Translations under genes and position numbers: made by a program | NCBI RefSeq assembly: GCF_000005505.3 | Contig: NC_016132.3 | Location: forward strand, 13,692,501 to 13,756,500 | Reading direction: 5' to 3' | DNA length: 64,000 nt | From: Brachypodium distachyon | Lineage: Eukaryota > Streptophyta > Magnoliopsida > Poales > Poaceae | The notes under the pieces: generated by a model | Databases searched by the model: none | What the model was told of the DNA's origin: nothing | What the model saw: the letters and a program-made list of their open reading frames with translations, nothing else | In this document: one piece after another, positions 1 through 10,279 of the stretch | How the letters are laid out: each line of letters starts with the position of its first letter | Numbering within the stretch: the stretch's first letter is position 1

Positions 1-2833
1 GAAATTGGTTGCCGCCAAGCTGGCCGAGGAGGCGGATGAGCACAAGTCCAAGGGAGAGGCCCGCAAGGAAAAACGCATAGTATGCCACACCTCCTTCGCT
101 TGCTCGCTAATTCGGCATGCTGTAAAATGTATTTTGTGTTCATGTTTTATGGCAAATGTAGGCTGCAGAGAAGGGCCATGTCATACCCGAAAATCATATA
201 AACAACAAAGAGAAGATGCTCATCAAAGTTGCAACCCAGGGGGGTAATGTTCTGTTTTACGCTATGATGTCATTTTGCATAGTGTGGTATCAAACGTCAC
301 TAACTTACGCCTTGCAATCCAATATCATTTCATGATCTTCCTGGCTGTTGATGATTCAGTGGTGAGGTTGTTCAATGAGGTAACCACACTTAATTTCTTG
401 ACTGTTAGTCTGTTAGACATACATTTAGCTTTGCACATTATGGTTATTTATTCTTGTCTGCTTCAATGGACACTTTTCTACTGGAACTTTATTGTTCCCT
501 TAGTTGTTTTGCATTTAGAAAAAAAAAATATACGTGTACTGAATAACAATGGAAAATGATGTCTATTCTTTTGCAAAGTTACTTAACAAATTGATAAGTT
601 CTGAACTTTTCTTCTTTCCAGGTCAGCAAGCGACAGACTCGGAAAGGTTTGAACCCGTCGAGAACTAAAGGTGTTATTTGCTTTCCATGCTATAGACTTC
701 CTCTAATATTTTCAGATTCCCTTAGCTCTTTTGTCTGTTTTCTGGAACTTCTAATTTGTTGATGGTTAAACTTTTTATAATAAATTTTCTATTATTTATC
801 TGCAAAAATATAAGACTAATGGGTTTTGGACAACAAAAAATAATTTGTTGACGGGATGATAATACATTTTTGTTATTCGTTAGAGACAGAACAGTAAGTA
901 AGACATAACAGTAAGCAAGACATAACAGTAAGCCTAAAATACATTTACTGTCTGAAATGCCAGTTAGTAAACATTTCTTTTAGCCTTATGCTGAACATGT
1001 GAGCTGCCTGTACAAATGCTTGTGCTTGTTAGGTAAATAGAACAACTTGTAACTCACAGGTAAATCCCATGGAACCTTTTTTTCTACTTTCTGCATGCAC
1101 ACTTGTCATGACAATTATGACATATATAACCTCGCGATGTGGGTCTTATTGTTTCTAAAATCTTGTAATGATAGTTGCTATTTTATTCAAGCTTGAAAAT
1201 TCGTATACGAAATCTCATTTTTAAATATCTCGATGAAAAAATTTCAGCTTAACATGTGACTACACTGGAATTTGCCGAGTTTGTCAAGGCTTAAGCTAAT
1301 TTGGTGCGGTCTGGATCTTAAGTTCAGTTTGGCGTTCCTTGGAGTTGCAGTGGAGCAGGATATGACTCTGCTAGCTACCCTTAAAAGCATAGCATTTGAT
1401 TGTCCCCTGAGTGAACAAATCATTGGAAAGACTGATAAGCATCTTGGGAGGGTTTGAGTGTTTGATAACTTGATGTTCATTGAATATATAAATATTAGAC
1501 GCACATTTTATTTGATATTTTGCATAAGAACTTGGAACTCAAGCAGAACCGAAAACAGCTGGATATATCACATGATACCGTATTTTAATGCAGCGCAGTA
1601 CCACCATATCGTGCACATCATGCTTATTCTGTGCACTCACTTTGACACATACAACCATTTCTCTGCTGATCCAAATGGACTGATCAGTTTCCGATTCATT
1701 TTAGCAGCATTGGGAAGAGAAAAAACATTGTCTGTACCATCTAACCAAGGACAAAAGGGCCAGGCATCTTCCAGTTTCTCTAAGGTAGTTACTCTCAGTT
1801 CTTTCTATACTAAAAGCCTCTCTTCAGTTTATGGGCTTCTGCTGTTGCTAAGTATTAATTTTGTGTCTTCTGATTCAAGTTAGTGAACACTGCGTATCAT
1901 TATTTAAATCAGTTTATGGGCTTCAGTTTTGAAGCTAGTTTGCATAATAACTGGAGAAGTAAAAATCGCATGACAGTAGCTCATGGCAAACAGGAACGTG
2001 AAAATTGGATGTTAACTTCCAGGCATATGTAAGCTAATAGCTGGAATAAATTGGCATATTACAAGAAAAATAAAGCAGTCCATAGTGCAAAATATTCTTT
2101 CGTGTATGAATCTGAGCCTTTAGTACACTGGACACATTATGTCTTTCCTTTGTTGAAGTTGTCGTTTTTGGCAATGAGGATTTGTCATGAGCCATATGAC
2201 AGTAAGAGTTGTAGGTGATGTGACATAGGTGACTGATAATACCAGTATATGTATCCTACTGATCAGAGAATCAACAGGTGATCCTAACTGTAGTCTTAAA
2301 AGCTGGAATGTTGATTGAGCCAACTAAGTTGCTAAGTTCACTGGTGGGTGTAGTTAACTAGCTGAAGTGACGGTTTCTAGATACTCTGCAATATACTCCC
2401 TTCGTTTCTAAATACTTGTCGCTGTTTTAGTCCAAGTTTGCACTAAAACAGCGACAAGTATTTAGGAACGGAGGGAGTATTTTATACAGTTTGCCTATAA
2501 GTATAACTGAAACTTAACCCCTGGATATCTGAGCATGGAATTTCTCTTAATTCTCTGTTTTTTTTCCAACTTTTTAGCATATTGGCAAAGATGAAGATGA
2601 GCCAGGGTGGGCACCTCTACGTGACACATACATGCTTGGATCCAAACTGAAGGACTGGGACAAAGTACAGGTAAAATTCTCCTGATTTAGCATTGTTTGT
2701 GTCCATGCAACAGCAGAAAATTTGCTTACCTGCTCTGCCTGTAGAACTAACTGGTATTTTGTTTAACGGGCAGGATTCTGATGTGGCTAAACAAACTGAG
2801 GTCCCTTTGGACAACTTCTCTGATGATGAATAG
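1..2833 (+). CDS. RRP15: RRP15-like rRNA-processing protein, 3' part (5' end outside window)
   Basis: Ribosome-biogenesis factor of the RRP15 family (nucleolar, pre-60S maturation in the yeast homologue). My exon model, fixed by GT/AG sites and reading phase, is 1-79, 162-243, 360-379, 622-670, 1705-1784, 2578-2670 and 2774-2833 (stop TAG 2831-2833). The joined frame gives the family core: a KLAEEADEHKSKGEARKEKR helix, an EKGHV segment, GVVRLFNE, then GLNPSRTK. The C-terminus reads GWAPLRDTYMLGSKLKDWDK and ends in an acidic tail (DNFSDDE), as I remember RRP15 proteins ending. Exon 3 is only 20 nt. The acceptor of exon 5 is a TAGCAG tandem that allows one alanine more or less. The 793-bp intron before exon 6 carries a hairpin MITE. 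The start codon is upstream of the window. The family call rests on memory of the motifs. Confidence 0.78.
2396..2477. mobile_element. Stowaway-type hairpin MITE (82 bp) in RRP15 intron
   Basis: Almost entirely an inverted repeat: arms of about 36 bp starting CTCCCTTCGTTTCTAAATAC and ending with the complement, around a short loop. It is flanked by TA on both sides (2394-2395, 2478-2479), the Tc1/mariner-type target duplication. An equally long relative lies at 48442-48523. As intronic sequence it is transcribed and could fold into a long hairpin. Confidence 0.9.
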
Positions 2834-3197
2834 AAAAGCACAATCTTAGGTGGTGGTGTACTCCCTCTTTGAGGCCAAAGAAAGGCGATCTTGGTGGGTG
2901 GGTGGATGGCTGTGGGGCTGAATTTCAATGGGGGGAAATGGAGGGAAGCTGGATGGTTGATGTTTCTTGGAAGCAGGAGAAGATTTGTTACTAGATTACC
3001 TTAGCTTTGCTGCATGCATCCAAGAGAGCAAGAATACTTGGCCTTAAGTTTTGCTGAAGTTTTGTTCCTGTATCTGTGGCATGTACACGTTATATACCCC
3101 GTTTCATGAAGTTTATTGACAATGAACGGAATTTCTTGCTCAAAATTCTTGGGACGAAAAGTGTTTCTGAGTTTCTGTATAGTGCATTTAGTAACTA

Positions 3198-3431
3198 CTC
3201 CCTCCCTTTGGCGTATTTCGTTTCGTTAAGACAAGCTTTTGACCAAAAATTACTCTATTAATATATAAGTTATATGATACCAAACCATGATCATTAGTAA
3301 GAACTTTTAAAGATGAATCCATCGATATAAATTTCATGTATGAAAAAACACGTATCAATAGAATTTTCATTGATCAAAACCTTGTTTAATTTAATGAAAC
3401 AAAATACGTCAAGCTCGAGAAATGGAGGGAG
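3198..3431. mobile_element. Stowaway-type MITE, 234 bp
   Basis: Ends CTCCCTCCCTTTGGCGTATT and its complement-like partner (AAATACGTCAAGCTCGAGAA followed by ATGGAGGGAG), with TA on each side (3196-3197 and 3432-3433). The interior is AT-rich and non-coding. The right end lies inside a tandem duplication (3406-3479). Confidence 0.8.
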
Positions 3432-3479
3432 TACTGTCCTACACGTCAAGCTCGAGAAATGGAGGGAGTACTGTCCTAC
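3406..3479. repeat. 37-bp perfect tandem duplication overlapping a MITE end
   Basis: The 37-bp unit at 3406-3442 (starting ACGTCAAGCTCGAG, ending GTACTGTCCTAC) is repeated exactly at 3443-3479. The first copy includes the right terminus of the MITE at 3198-3431 plus about 11 bp of flank, so the terminus is present twice. Confidence 0.95.
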
Positions 3480-3789
3480 AGTAGTATTGTCTTTAGCATC
3501 CAAACGGTAACTGTTGAAGATGACAGAGGAGATTGTTCTGAGCAAACTCCAGGGTGCAAGAAAAGGAGGTGGCAGCATACGCATCTTAGCTGTGCGATTG
3601 CAGAATTTACCCGGAGAACACTAGCCGTCCTTTGCTGTAATTGTAACATCAAATCTAATTTCAAAATTTATGGCAAATTCAAACCAATAGCTGCACATCC
3701 ATATACCCATATCAATCGATCAGTAAGTACGTCTAAACTGAAAACTGCTCATATACAAGTATGTAAAGTAACCGGTTGAAGGATTTTAA

Positions 3790-5284
3790 CTATGTCTGGC
3801 CGTGCCGACGGTTGTCCACGACGAAACCGGGAAGAAGGGCTTGCGGACCGTCGTAGTACTCGGCCGCCGCCTGAGGCAGCAGAGCGAGTGGCGGGGCAGC
3901 AGGGACGTCGCTCGGCGTGTAGATGTCATGGTGAAGAAGCTGCCCCTGCGAATGCGCCGCGGCGGCGATGAGGGAGGAGTGGTAAGCGGCAAGCATGGTT
4001 GCTCCGGCTCCGACGAGCGGCGGCGGGAGGCGGCAGGTGATGGGGCTGGGGTGCTGGTGTTGTCCCTCGTAGGTGGTGATCACCGTTGCCGGGTCCTGCT
4101 GCGACCGCTCCACCTGCTTCTTCACCCCGCACCGCGCCGCCGTGCACCGGTAGTAGCTCCTGCATTCGTACATATATGGCACGTGCGTGTTTCAGCTGAA
4201 TCCCAATTGATCAAGTGAGAAATGTGTGAGAGATCACTGATTAAATGTGTGTGTGTGTATATATATATATATACCTTGGATAGGAGCTGTTCTTGACGGC
4301 TTTCTGGCCGTACTTGCGCCAGCGGTAGCCGTCGTCCAGGTGGTCCACCTCGCTCTTGGTCGCGAACGCCAGCCGGCTCCCACGAGCCCGCCTCGCACCT
4401 TTCTTCTCCTCCTCCTCCTTTTTCTTCTGCTTCTTCTTCAACCCGTTGCCCCTGCGTGCCGACGCGAATTTAGCCGGGTACCAATAGAAATGGACAATTG
4501 GAGCTAAGTCGGTCGAATCTAAACAAGATCTAGTAAGAGTGCCCCGCAGTTTTACACTGCAATGAAACCGACACTTTCTGTCTGTCTTGTTTTTTGTTAC
4601 TGTAGAAAATCGGGCATAGAATATTGGATGAGTTGGTAAAAGGTAGGCGGCAAGTGGCAAATCCGAATGTTCACACTCCACGCGGTACACGTACGCGTTC
4701 AGACCGTCCGGAAAGCAGGGGCCAAACACCGATCAAGAGAGCAAGAACAAGGGTGCAGCTGATGGATGCGCGCGTGCATATGCAACACTTGTCTTGTCTC
4801 GTTTGATCGAATCATTTGAAGAAGATCCAACTAATCGTGCATAACCCGTCGGGGCGAGAAATTCTACACGCGGATCGATCATACTGCTTGGATTTGGATC
4901 GCAAACGTACCTGCATTTCTGATGATCGGCCGACGCCGCCGCCTCGTCGACATCCCCTTCATCCTCCTCTTCGGCCGCCGATGATCCTGGCTGCTTCACG
5001 GCGTCGGCAGCAGCATCGCCCGCGTCCAAGGGGTAGTTGTGCTCCAGGAAGCCCTGCAGATAGTACTCCGTGACGCTCGAGCAATCGTAGGCCGGCTGCG
5101 TCGTGAGACCACCACCATCCCCTCCGGCGCCGGGCGCCGAGCTCTGGGACGACACAAAGATGCCGCCCGTGTCGTCAAAGGAGCTGCCAAAGCCAGCGGC
5201 AGGCTGGTCACCACTAAGCCGGCCGAAGACGAGCTGCCCGCCAAGATATCCTCCTCCTGCTGCTGATCCGGACATGGAGTGCAT
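3790..5284 (-). CDS. WRKY transcription factor, group IIc
   Basis: Sequence-specific nuclear transcription factor binding W-boxes (TTGACC/T). Three exons on the minus strand: 5284-4911, 4451-4275 and 4159-3790, giving 306 aa. The WRKYGQK heptad is at residues 169-175. The zinc ligands are C189, C194, H218 and H220, spaced C-X4-C-X23-H-X-H, which with a single WRKY domain defines group IIc. The last intron splits the codon for the Arg of the YPR/SYYRC junction, the conserved position in this family. A lysine/glutamate-rich basic stretch (residues 130-151) precedes the domain and probably contains the nuclear localisation signal. The N-terminus is acidic and Gly/Ser-rich. I start at the first ATG; a second Met is at residue 4. 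A TTGACC W-box sits at 5383-5388, about 100 bp upstream, compatible with WRKY auto- or cross-regulation. The last intron holds a (TG)n(TA)n microsatellite. Confidence 0.92.
4247..4273. repeat. (TG)n(TA)n microsatellite in WRKY intron 2
   Basis: A compound dinucleotide repeat, TGTGTG followed by TATATA, lies directly at the intron 2 donor (GT at 4274-4273 on the minus strand). It is likely length-polymorphic and could serve as a marker. Confidence 0.9.
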
Positions 5285-7018
5285 GCGGTCTATGCGAGTG
5301 TGGGAGAGCTTGCTGGGGACACAAGGATAGAGCTAGCTTAGATGCGTTGAAATGAGCAAAGCTAGCTAGCAGGCAGTACTCTTTGACCCTTGGGAAGGAA
5401 GGGAGCTAAAATGCCGATCGAGACGACCGTGACGTTTTGGAAGGAAATCTCGTGCGCTTTTGCGTGGGAGTACTGTTCCGTGCTATTAAAGCAGATCATC
5501 GTGCTGGCTAAGTATAGTACTGTACTCCAGTATATACTCCTGCTAGTTGATGTTTACTCCATCAGTTAAGACCATCTAATCCACCAACTCAATTACTCGA
5601 GATACTTAGGCATCACCAAACAGTTAACCTAGTTTTTATTCCCTAAGGAAGATCTTCAAGATATTTTAGGTGCACATTTTGGTGGCACGTGTAAAGAAGT
5701 CGGCACAGACGGCGTCCGTTGGCTCGGTGTAAGGGCGAACGGGTCATGCATGCATCCTTCTCTCCTTGGAAATACTTTGGTTTCCAATTGTGTGTGTCTC
5801 GTTTCAGACGAATTATCTTTCTCGATGGTAGACAACGACTGGTCTAACAGCAAAAAATCACATCAAAAGACTCCGAAACGTACGTAGGTCTTTTACAGAC
5901 GTTGTACATATGTGTGAGTGGTGTGTTTCTTACGAAATTGTAAGGACATGCGTTTACCACGCACCATATTCATTGCAGCGCTGCTCAACCTCTCCTTTTC
6001 GCTAGAAAGTACTCCCATCGTAATTAAACCTTCTTTTTTATGTCGTCGTCATGTCAATATCTTTTGGACGGTACACCAGCGCCACGTAGTATACAGACGA
6101 GTATTTGATTTATTTATATGTTACTATCACACACGTGGATGGCTAGCTTGCCAAACTCTGTGATCCATTTTGCACATGCATGCGAGCCACGCGTGCACGT
6201 CTAGACGGCCAGCTAGCTAGCAGCCGATCAGACGCCAATGCACCGCGCCGGCCGGTCGCTTTCTCCCGTTCAGCCGGCCGGGCGAGAACAGACTACTCCA
6301 TCGGCTCCATCCGTCCCCTGTCAACTCACTTTTTATCCGTGTTCTGCTACGAAATTAAGAATTTGTGTAATGCATGGGTTGTTTAAATATGTGCCGTCCA
6401 TATTTTTAAATATTTCTGATAAATAAGAACTATGTTAAATATTATATTTTTTAAAATACATCTTGAAAGTCATGAAACCAATCAAGCATTGTCAAGCGAT
6501 CGTGATACGTATAAATTGAGTGGCAATTATATGATTCCGTAGTTATCTCATAGATGGCAATTATAGATTGAGCTTACGAACTTTGCTACTCTTGTTGGAG
6601 TAAACTCGCGACCACCAACTTAGATTTTATAAGTGTAAAGATATTTAAACGTTTTTTAGACATAGATACATCAATATTTGGACAAATTTGAGTCACTTAA
6701 TATGAAACGGAAAGATATATGCGCGTGCGCGATGAGTGAGAGCATCGCGTACACACATATACTTCCTCCCTCACATATTAAGTGACTCAAATTTGCCCAA
6801 ATATGGATGTATCTATGTCTAAAATGCATCTAGATACATGTTATAAAAAGTCATTTAGGGCCTGGGACCCACGTCTGGATAGGCAACAAAAATCTACAAA
6901 ACCTGAAAACAAAGAACGAATCTCGAACAAGAGAATGAACGGTCGATTAAATAGTTACCGGCTCCGGTAAATTAGAATTTTACTCAACATAGGGCAGCCT
7001 TTACTTCGATCCAGCTGC
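5285..7018. other. Upstream region of WRKY gene, gene-free
   Basis: No supported gene. The 5285-5700 part is presumably the promoter and 5' UTR of the minus-strand WRKY gene. From 6627 to 6860 two copies of one MITE family face each other. The remainder is unremarkable AT-rich sequence up to the LTR element starting at 7019. Confidence 0.6.
6627..6860. repeat. Inverted pair of Stowaway-family MITE fragments
   Basis: The segment about 6627-6710 (AGACATAGATACATCAATAT, then GACAAATTTGAGTCACTTAATATG) is the imperfect reverse complement of about 6768-6860 (CATATTAAGTGACTCAAATT, then ATGGATGTATCTATGTCTAA). The arms are about 80-90 bp around a roughly 60-bp spacer. The same family recurs near 12762, 27243, 56106, 57894, 58125 and 61264. 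Confidence 0.75.
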
Positions 7019-7296
7019 TGTTAGAATAATCTTGTTGTATGAGTCCGTTTAGGACTGGCCCGTCCTGAGTTTGAGTAGTAGCACTAGTACTAGTCTAATT
7101 AGCTTTGCACATTAAGTTCTAGTCCTATTAGGATTAGGTGATTTTGGGTGTATATATAGATGCACCAGGGTCAGCTTTTGTAACGTGGGATTTGAGATAT
7201 TGAGAAGAAATAAAAAGAGAGGCACGACAGGTGCCTCTGGCCAAATAAATTCCCGATCGTGTGCGTCTTCATGTGACTGATCTTTCAAACCCAACA
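7019..7296 (+). repeat. 5' LTR of TRIM-like element
   Basis: Starts TGTTAG and ends CCAACA just before the tRNA-Met primer-binding site. Nearly identical to 7988-8268 for most of its length. Confidence 0.85.
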
Positions 7297-7987
7297 TTTG
7301 GTATCAGAGCGAGGTCAAGATTTGAAGACGCGCTTGCTCCGGGAAGGCGATGTGCTAGCGCCTCGGGGCGGGCAATCAGCAGCGGAGCGGTGTCCGCGGA
7401 TAAGAGCGGGCAAACGGTGGTAGTGCGCGAAGAGGTGTTGAGCGGATTGGATCGGGCAATCGGTGGCTGTGCAGTGGAGCGACGTTTAGCAGATCAGATA
7501 GGACTATCGTCGCAGTGGACCGATCTCCTAGTAACGGGAGATCATCCTGATTGTAGGAAAGTACTCGACATCGGGTCAAGCTGCGTATGTACGTCCAGGT
7601 CAGTGTCTGTGAGTCGTGGTTGTGTCCAAGTGCTCGTCTATGTGGGACTCTGTTGCAGTGGAAGTGCATCATGGTCGAAGGGCTGTCCGGTGAGGTGTAT
7701 CAGTGAGGGCGAAGTCTGTTTGTCTCAACGAGAAGACGAAAGCTCAAGCGTATAGTGGGGCGGTGTACCAGCGAAGGTGAGTCTCTTCAATGAGGACATG
7801 TCTCTACTTGGAGCTATGGGTTTAGCTAGCATGTATTGCGCTAGGTGTGGGCGGTGTAGTCCATGCGGGAGCTAGCGTGACTGGAAGTCTGGATCATACA
7901 TTGAGTGTAGTCAACAAGTCGTGAAGCTGCGGAGAGTCAAGTTCAGGGGGAGCACGAGGAGACGGCAAGTCAAGATTAGGGGGAGAT

Positions 7988-8268
7988 TGTTAGAATAATC
8001 TTGTTGTATGACTCCGTTTAGGACTGGCCCGTCCTGAGTTCGAGTAGTAGCACTAGTATGAGTCTAATTAGTTTTGCACATTAAGTTCTAGTCCTATTAG
8101 GATTAGGTGATTTTGGGTGTATATATAGATGCACTAAGGTCAGCTTTTGTAACATGGGATTTGTGATATTGAGAAAAAATAAAAAGAGAGGCACGACAGG
8201 TGACTCTGACCAAATAAATTTCCGATCGTGTACATCTTCATGTGACTGATCTTTGGGCAAACGTATCA
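7988..8268 (+). repeat. 3' LTR of TRIM-like element
   Basis: Preceded by the polypurine tract and followed by the GCTGC target duplication. It differs from the 5' LTR by scattered substitutions and in its last ~14 bp, which read CAAACGTATCA instead of CAAACCCAACA. Confidence 0.85.
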
Positions 8269-8455
8269 GCTGCCTGGCACATGCACATGCGGCACGCAGC
8301 TAGGGCGTTAGTGGCCTTTAATATATGTTTGGTACGGTAGATACTCCATATTAATTTTTTGGATTGGAGTCGTTGTCATGATCCGTTGTCTACCTACTTA
8401 ATAGGAAGCGCTTTATTTCCCTTTAATAGCATATGTTAGGTACGGTAGATATATC

Positions 8456-8464
8456 TATAAATAG
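8456..8464 (+). promoter_or_regulatory. TATA box of lectin-aerolysin gene
   Basis: TATAAATAG about 93 bp before the ATG at 8557, a normal plant TATA-to-ATG distance. It lies 188 bp downstream of the 3' LTR end at 8268. Confidence 0.7.
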
Positions 8465-8556
8465 CAAAGGAAATGAATCTCGAGCAGAAGCAAGCGCAAC
8501 AATAGCAAGCAAGCTAGAGCCTGTCCATCGAAGCTGCAGGGAGATCGTTCGAGAGA

Positions 8557-10279
8557 ATGTCGTCGGAAGCAGCAGCAGAGCAGCAGCTTCCCAGTTGCAT
8601 CGCCCTTCGGTCAAAAAGCAACGGTAAGTTCCTGCGGTATGTGCACGGGCACGGGGAGGAGAAATACAGGCAGCTGGAGCTCAGCGGCGAGGACGCCCTC
8701 AGCCTCTTCACCCGGTTCGACGTGGAGCCGTCCCGGCTGCACGACGGCCTCGTGCACATCCGATGTCGCTACAACCGCAAGTACTGGGTAGCTCGCCGTC
8801 ACGACGACGACGGGTGGATCGTCGTTGCCGGCGCCGACGAGCCGGAGGAGGACCTGTCCAAGCCGTCTTGCACCCTGATTAAGGCTGTCCCTGTCGTCTC
8901 TTCAGATGATGGTGGCCGCGCCCGCGCTGCTGCTGACGCCGGTGATCAGCCTCGTGATCAATCCGTGACGATGACCTTCAGGTTAATTTCCGAATAGTTG
9001 GACACATATGAATGATAGAGAAGGCCGGATATATGATATACAGTAGGCACATTTAAGCTTTTTTTTGGCATGCAGGATGGTTCTCGCCGGCAGGCTGCAG
9101 CAGGCCGCAGCTGCAGGAAAGGACGACGATGGCAGCGGGCGCATGTCGTTGAGCGGCACTGGTACCGTGGGCTCGTGCTTGTGCGTTGGACGCCAGCAGC
9201 AGCAGCAGGTCGACGACGACGACGACGGCTTCATCATCTTCAACCTGTCCAACAGCAAGAGGTTGCTGCCTAGAGTCGTGGCGTTCAAGGGCAGCAACGG
9301 CAAGTACCTGGCCGCGCGCACGATCCAAGGCCGCAACCACCTCGTCTTCGCGTCCGACGACGTCGGGGACGCGGCCGTGGCGCACGAGGTCGTCTACGTC
9401 GCCAACGACATCCACGGCCGCTTCCGCGTCCGTAACAGGAACCTGTCCAGGCTCTGGATCCGACCCCTCAACATGAACTGGATTATTCTGGCCGCCGGCG
9501 CCGGCAGCAGCAACGACGATGACCTGTTCGAGCTTCTCCAGGTGGGCGACGACTCGTTCGCGCTGAGGAGCACCAGAACCATATTTACCCCTGGGGGCGG
9601 CCCCATGGCTTTCAGCGACAATTTCTGCATCAACCAGACATCGCCGGCGGCGGCCTTGATGAACGCTCTGGAGGCCGCCAGCAGCACCCTCCCCAGGGAA
9701 GCTCTGGTGAAGGTGGAGGCGGCGGTGATGCACCGCGAGATCAGCGACATGGTCTACTTCCTCGACGAGGCCAGGGTGTACGACAGGATGCCGGTGACGA
9801 TGGCCATGGCCGACGCCGTCAACGACACCTCCGCACCGACCACTAAGAGGCTCACCATATCCTTCGAGGAGACGGAGACCACCCAGTGGGACGCCACCCT
9901 CGAGCTCACCCTCGGCTACACGGCCACCATGAAGGTCGGGTTCCCCAAGCTCGGCCTCGGCGCCCAAGCGGAACTCTCCGCCGAGTTCTTCGGGTCCTAC
10001 AACTGGGGCGAGACCGTCGTCACCACGGTGAAGAAGGCGGTCGAGTACGAGGTCACCGTGCCTCCCAGGACAAAGGTCTCCGTCCGGGTCATGGCCACCA
10101 AGGCCACCTGCGACGTCCCCTTTGGTTACATACAGAAGGACACCTTCACCGACGGAAGAGTTGAAACACGTCGAAAGCAGGATGGCATCTTCACCGGCGT
10201 CAACAGCTACAACTTCCAGTTCCATGCCACGGAGATGCCCCTGGAGCAAAGGCTTATAATGCAGCAGCACGCCTCTTGA
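8557..10279 (+). CDS. Amaranthin-type lectin with aerolysin-like domain
   Basis: Two exons, 8557-8981 and 9076-10279, joined in phase within an Arg codon; 542 aa. Residues ~10-135 form a first Agglutinin (amaranthin-like beta-trefoil) domain. Residues ~205-335 form a second one, beginning around VVAFKGSNGKYLAAR. Residues ~360-540 resemble the aerolysin/natterin-type beta-pore-forming fold, with Ser/Thr-rich alternating strands and a FGSYNWGE stretch. This architecture is known in cereals from Hessian-fly-responsive (Hfr-2-type) proteins, where a role in insect or pathogen defence has been proposed; activity here is inference. No signal peptide is evident, which suggests a nucleocytoplasmic lectin. 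A Q-run and D-run (near residues 180-195) link the lectin domains. A clear TATA box lies ~93 bp upstream and a retrotransposon ends 188 bp upstream of that. The antisense frame is also open for 405 codons but is a shadow. Confidence 0.88.

Larger units (their letters stand above)
2834..3789. other. Intergenic between RRP15 and WRKY gene, with MITE
   Basis: The first part is the RRP15 3' UTR and downstream flank. It is followed by a 234-bp MITE and a 37-bp tandem duplication, annotated separately. From about 3480 to 3789 I see no coding or structural signal; the sequence next to 3790 is expected to be the 3' UTR of the minus-strand WRKY gene. Confidence 0.6.
7019..8268 (+). mobile_element. Non-autonomous Ty1-copia-type LTR retrotransposon (TRIM-like), complete
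   Basis: About 1.25 kb with LTRs of roughly 280 bp at 7019-7296 and 7988-8268, both starting TGTTAGAATAATC. The primer-binding site TGGTATCAGAGC at 7299-7310 is the initiator-tRNA-Met type common in plant copia elements. A polypurine tract (AGGGGGAGA) directly precedes the 3' LTR. The 5-bp target duplication GCTGC is present at 7014-7018 and 8269-8273. The internal ~690 bp has no gag or pol similarity that I can see, so mobility would need proteins in trans. The LTR 3' ends differ over the last ~14 bp. The element lies about 290 bp upstream of the ATG of the lectin-aerolysin gene, in the same orientation. Confidence 0.88.

Noticed and set aside
1458..1883. 141-codon frame overlapping RRP15 exon 5
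   Set aside because: Only the part matching 1705-1784 fits the gene; the rest is intron with no similarity.
7261..7755. 164-codon frame inside the TRIM-like element
   Set aside because: Overlaps LTR and primer-binding site; no gag or pol similarity.
9053..10270. 405-codon open frame antisense to the lectin-aerolysin gene
   Set aside because: GC-rich grass exons often leave the antisense frame open; the translation is His/Gly/Val/Asp-rich without domain similarity, while the sense strand shows clear domains.
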